NCBI GenBank assembly: GCA_027451265.1
Contig: DAIDJT010000022.1
Coordinates: 1-15,978 of the forward strand
Direction: 5' to 3'
Length of the DNA: 15,978 bases
Source: Bacteroidales bacterium
GTDB lineage: Bacteria; Bacteroidota; Bacteroidia; Bacteroidales; VadinHA17
A program made the translations under genes and the position numbers. Of this stretch, positions 15,091 through 15,978 are shown in pieces. How positions within the stretch are numbered: position 1 is the stretch's first letter; each line of letters begins with the position of its first letter. The notes under the pieces are model-generated. The model worked only from the letters and a program-made list of their open reading frames with translations, was not told where the DNA came from and searched no databases.

Positions 15091-15978
15091 TTATTTTCCC
15101 TTCCCGAGCCTGGTTTTGAATTTCCGTGAGCTGATTACCATAAAGAACATGGTCATACAGGCCAGGATGACTGTCTCTTTCCAGACATAACTGAATCCTG
15201 CCCCCTTGATCATTATCGCCCTTATCACATCCACAAACCACCGGGGAGGCAGCACCATGCTTACATAATCATAGATTTTTGGCATGTTCTCTATCGGGAA
15301 GATGAAACCCGAAAGCAGAATGGAGGGGAGCATCAGCGCAAGGAAGGAGATGAAGATTGCGTTTTCCATCTTGCTTGTAGAGGCAGAAACCATGATGCCG
15401 ATTGAGAGCCCGAGCAATATGTAGAGCATGCACTCGGCAATCAGGAGGGCGACGCTTCCCTTTACAGGCAACCCGAAGACAAACCAGGCCATCAGCAGTA
15501 TCACAATTATGTTCACCAGCGAGAGGAAAAAGTAGGGAGTCACCTTCCCGACTATGATCTGCCATGGCTTCAGCGGCGAAACCAGCAGTACCTCCATGGT
15601 GCCGAACTCCTTCTCGCGGACAATTGTCACCGAGGTCATCAGCGCACATATAAGTATGAGAATGAGCGTTATAACGCCTGGAACAAACATAAAATGACTC
15701 TCAAGATTGGGATTGAAGTACATCCTTACCTCGGGATTGATCAATGGCATGGCCGGGGTGATATCTTTTGTAAGCGTTGCCGAGTAATCACTCAGTATTC
15801 CTGTGAGGTATCCGGTTACAAGGCTGGCGGTGTTTGGCTCCGCGCCGTCGGCGATGATGCTCACTGTTGCTTTGCCCTCACGGGCGATACCCGAAGCCAT
15901 CCGTTCAGGAAAGATGATTACTGCCTTGATTTTTCCCTGCCTGAATGTAGCATCAATCTCATCATAGGAGGAAAGCTG
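15091..15978 (-). CDS. ABC-2 type transporter permease, start outside window
   Basis: This is the C-terminal 295 residues of a second ABC2_membrane_3 permease. The frame is open to the window's right edge, reading QLSSYDEIDATFRQGKIKAV at its visible start, so the first membrane segment and part of the extracytoplasmic domain are missing from view; the internal Met at 15900 is not the true start. Visible parts are the rest of the extracytoplasmic domain (to about residue 90), five membrane segments, and the coupling signature TIVREKEFGTMEVLLVSPLKPW. It lies 40 bases upstream of the other permease and should be co-transcribed with it. Together the two resemble the YbhR/YbhS or YhhJ-type heterodimer. 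An ATPase and an HlyD-family adaptor would be expected further right. Confidence 0.9.
   Translation of the reverse strand, partial: QLSSYDEIDATFRQGKIKAVIIFPERMASGIAREGKATVSIIADGAEPNTASLVTGYLTGILSDYSATLTKDITPAMPLINPEVRMYFNPNLESHFMFVPGVITLILILICALMTSVTIVREKEFGTMEVLLVSPLKPWQIIVGKVTPYFFLSLVNIIVILLMAWFVFGLPVKGSVALLIAECMLYILLGLSIGIMVSASTSKMENAIFISFLALMLPSILLSGFIFPIENMPKIYDYVSMVLPPRWFVDVIRAIMIKGAGFSYVWKETVILACMTMFFMVISSRKFKTRLGKGK

Noticed and set aside
15091..15900. Treating the Met at 15900 as the start of the second permease
   Set aside because: The frame stays open to the window edge and the upstream residues match the permease extracytoplasmic domain, so the gene is truncated by the window rather than short.

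Overview
The window looks like chromosomal DNA of an anaerobic or facultatively anaerobic member of the Bacteroidota (most likely Bacteroidales). The basis is protein character (CreD, GH3, DUF1801 and PhnB-type genes in typical Bacteroidota form), start sites without clear Shine-Dalgarno sequences, AT-rich upstream patches resembling the TAnnTTTG element, and an anaerobe-type sulfide assimilation operon. I see no tRNA, rRNA, CRISPR array, transposase or phage gene. This is an accessory metabolic region of ordinary coding density, with short, decayed repeats in several gaps.

Layout. (1) 55-1356 (+): a CreD-family inner-membrane protein behind a palindrome-rich leader, followed by a repeat patch and a strong intrinsic terminator (1520-1561). 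(2) 1646-6589 (+): a three-gene set of FAD-dependent glycerol-3-phosphate dehydrogenase, an alkyl-DHAP-synthase-like FAD enzyme and an FGGY sugar/polyol kinase. (3) 6625-6779: an array of about five 31-bp imperfect tandem repeats between convergent genes. (4) 9166 down to 6834 (-): a compact operon of a DUF39/COG1900 homocysteine-forming protein, a NIL-domain 2x[4Fe-4S] protein and a UPF0280/COG2122 protein. This set is best known from methanogens, where it makes homocysteine from sulfide and aspartate semialdehyde. (5) 9218-10060 (+): an exported endonuclease/exonuclease/phosphatase-family lipoprotein, convergent with (6) 12305-10143 (-): a secreted GH3 glycosidase. (7) 12444-13654 (+): a translationally coupled DUF1801 and tandem-PhnB (VOC) pair. 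(8) 15978-13830 (-): two ABC-2 type membrane permeases of an exporter; the first is cut by the window edge and the second carries an unusual Gly/Ser/Thr-rich insert.

How the parts fit. The kinase can phosphorylate a polyol (possibly glycerol), GlpD can oxidise glycerol-3-phosphate to DHAP with electrons to quinone, and the third enzyme belongs to the family that uses acyl-DHAP to make ether lipids. The trio could therefore feed either glycerol catabolism or alkyl-ether lipid synthesis; the sequence alone does not decide. The homocysteine operon gives the strongest hint of anaerobic, sulfide-rich life. The most distinctive non-coding signals are degenerate direct repeats just downstream of four of the plus-strand genes, one of which is an in-frame copy of the preceding gene's own 3' end.
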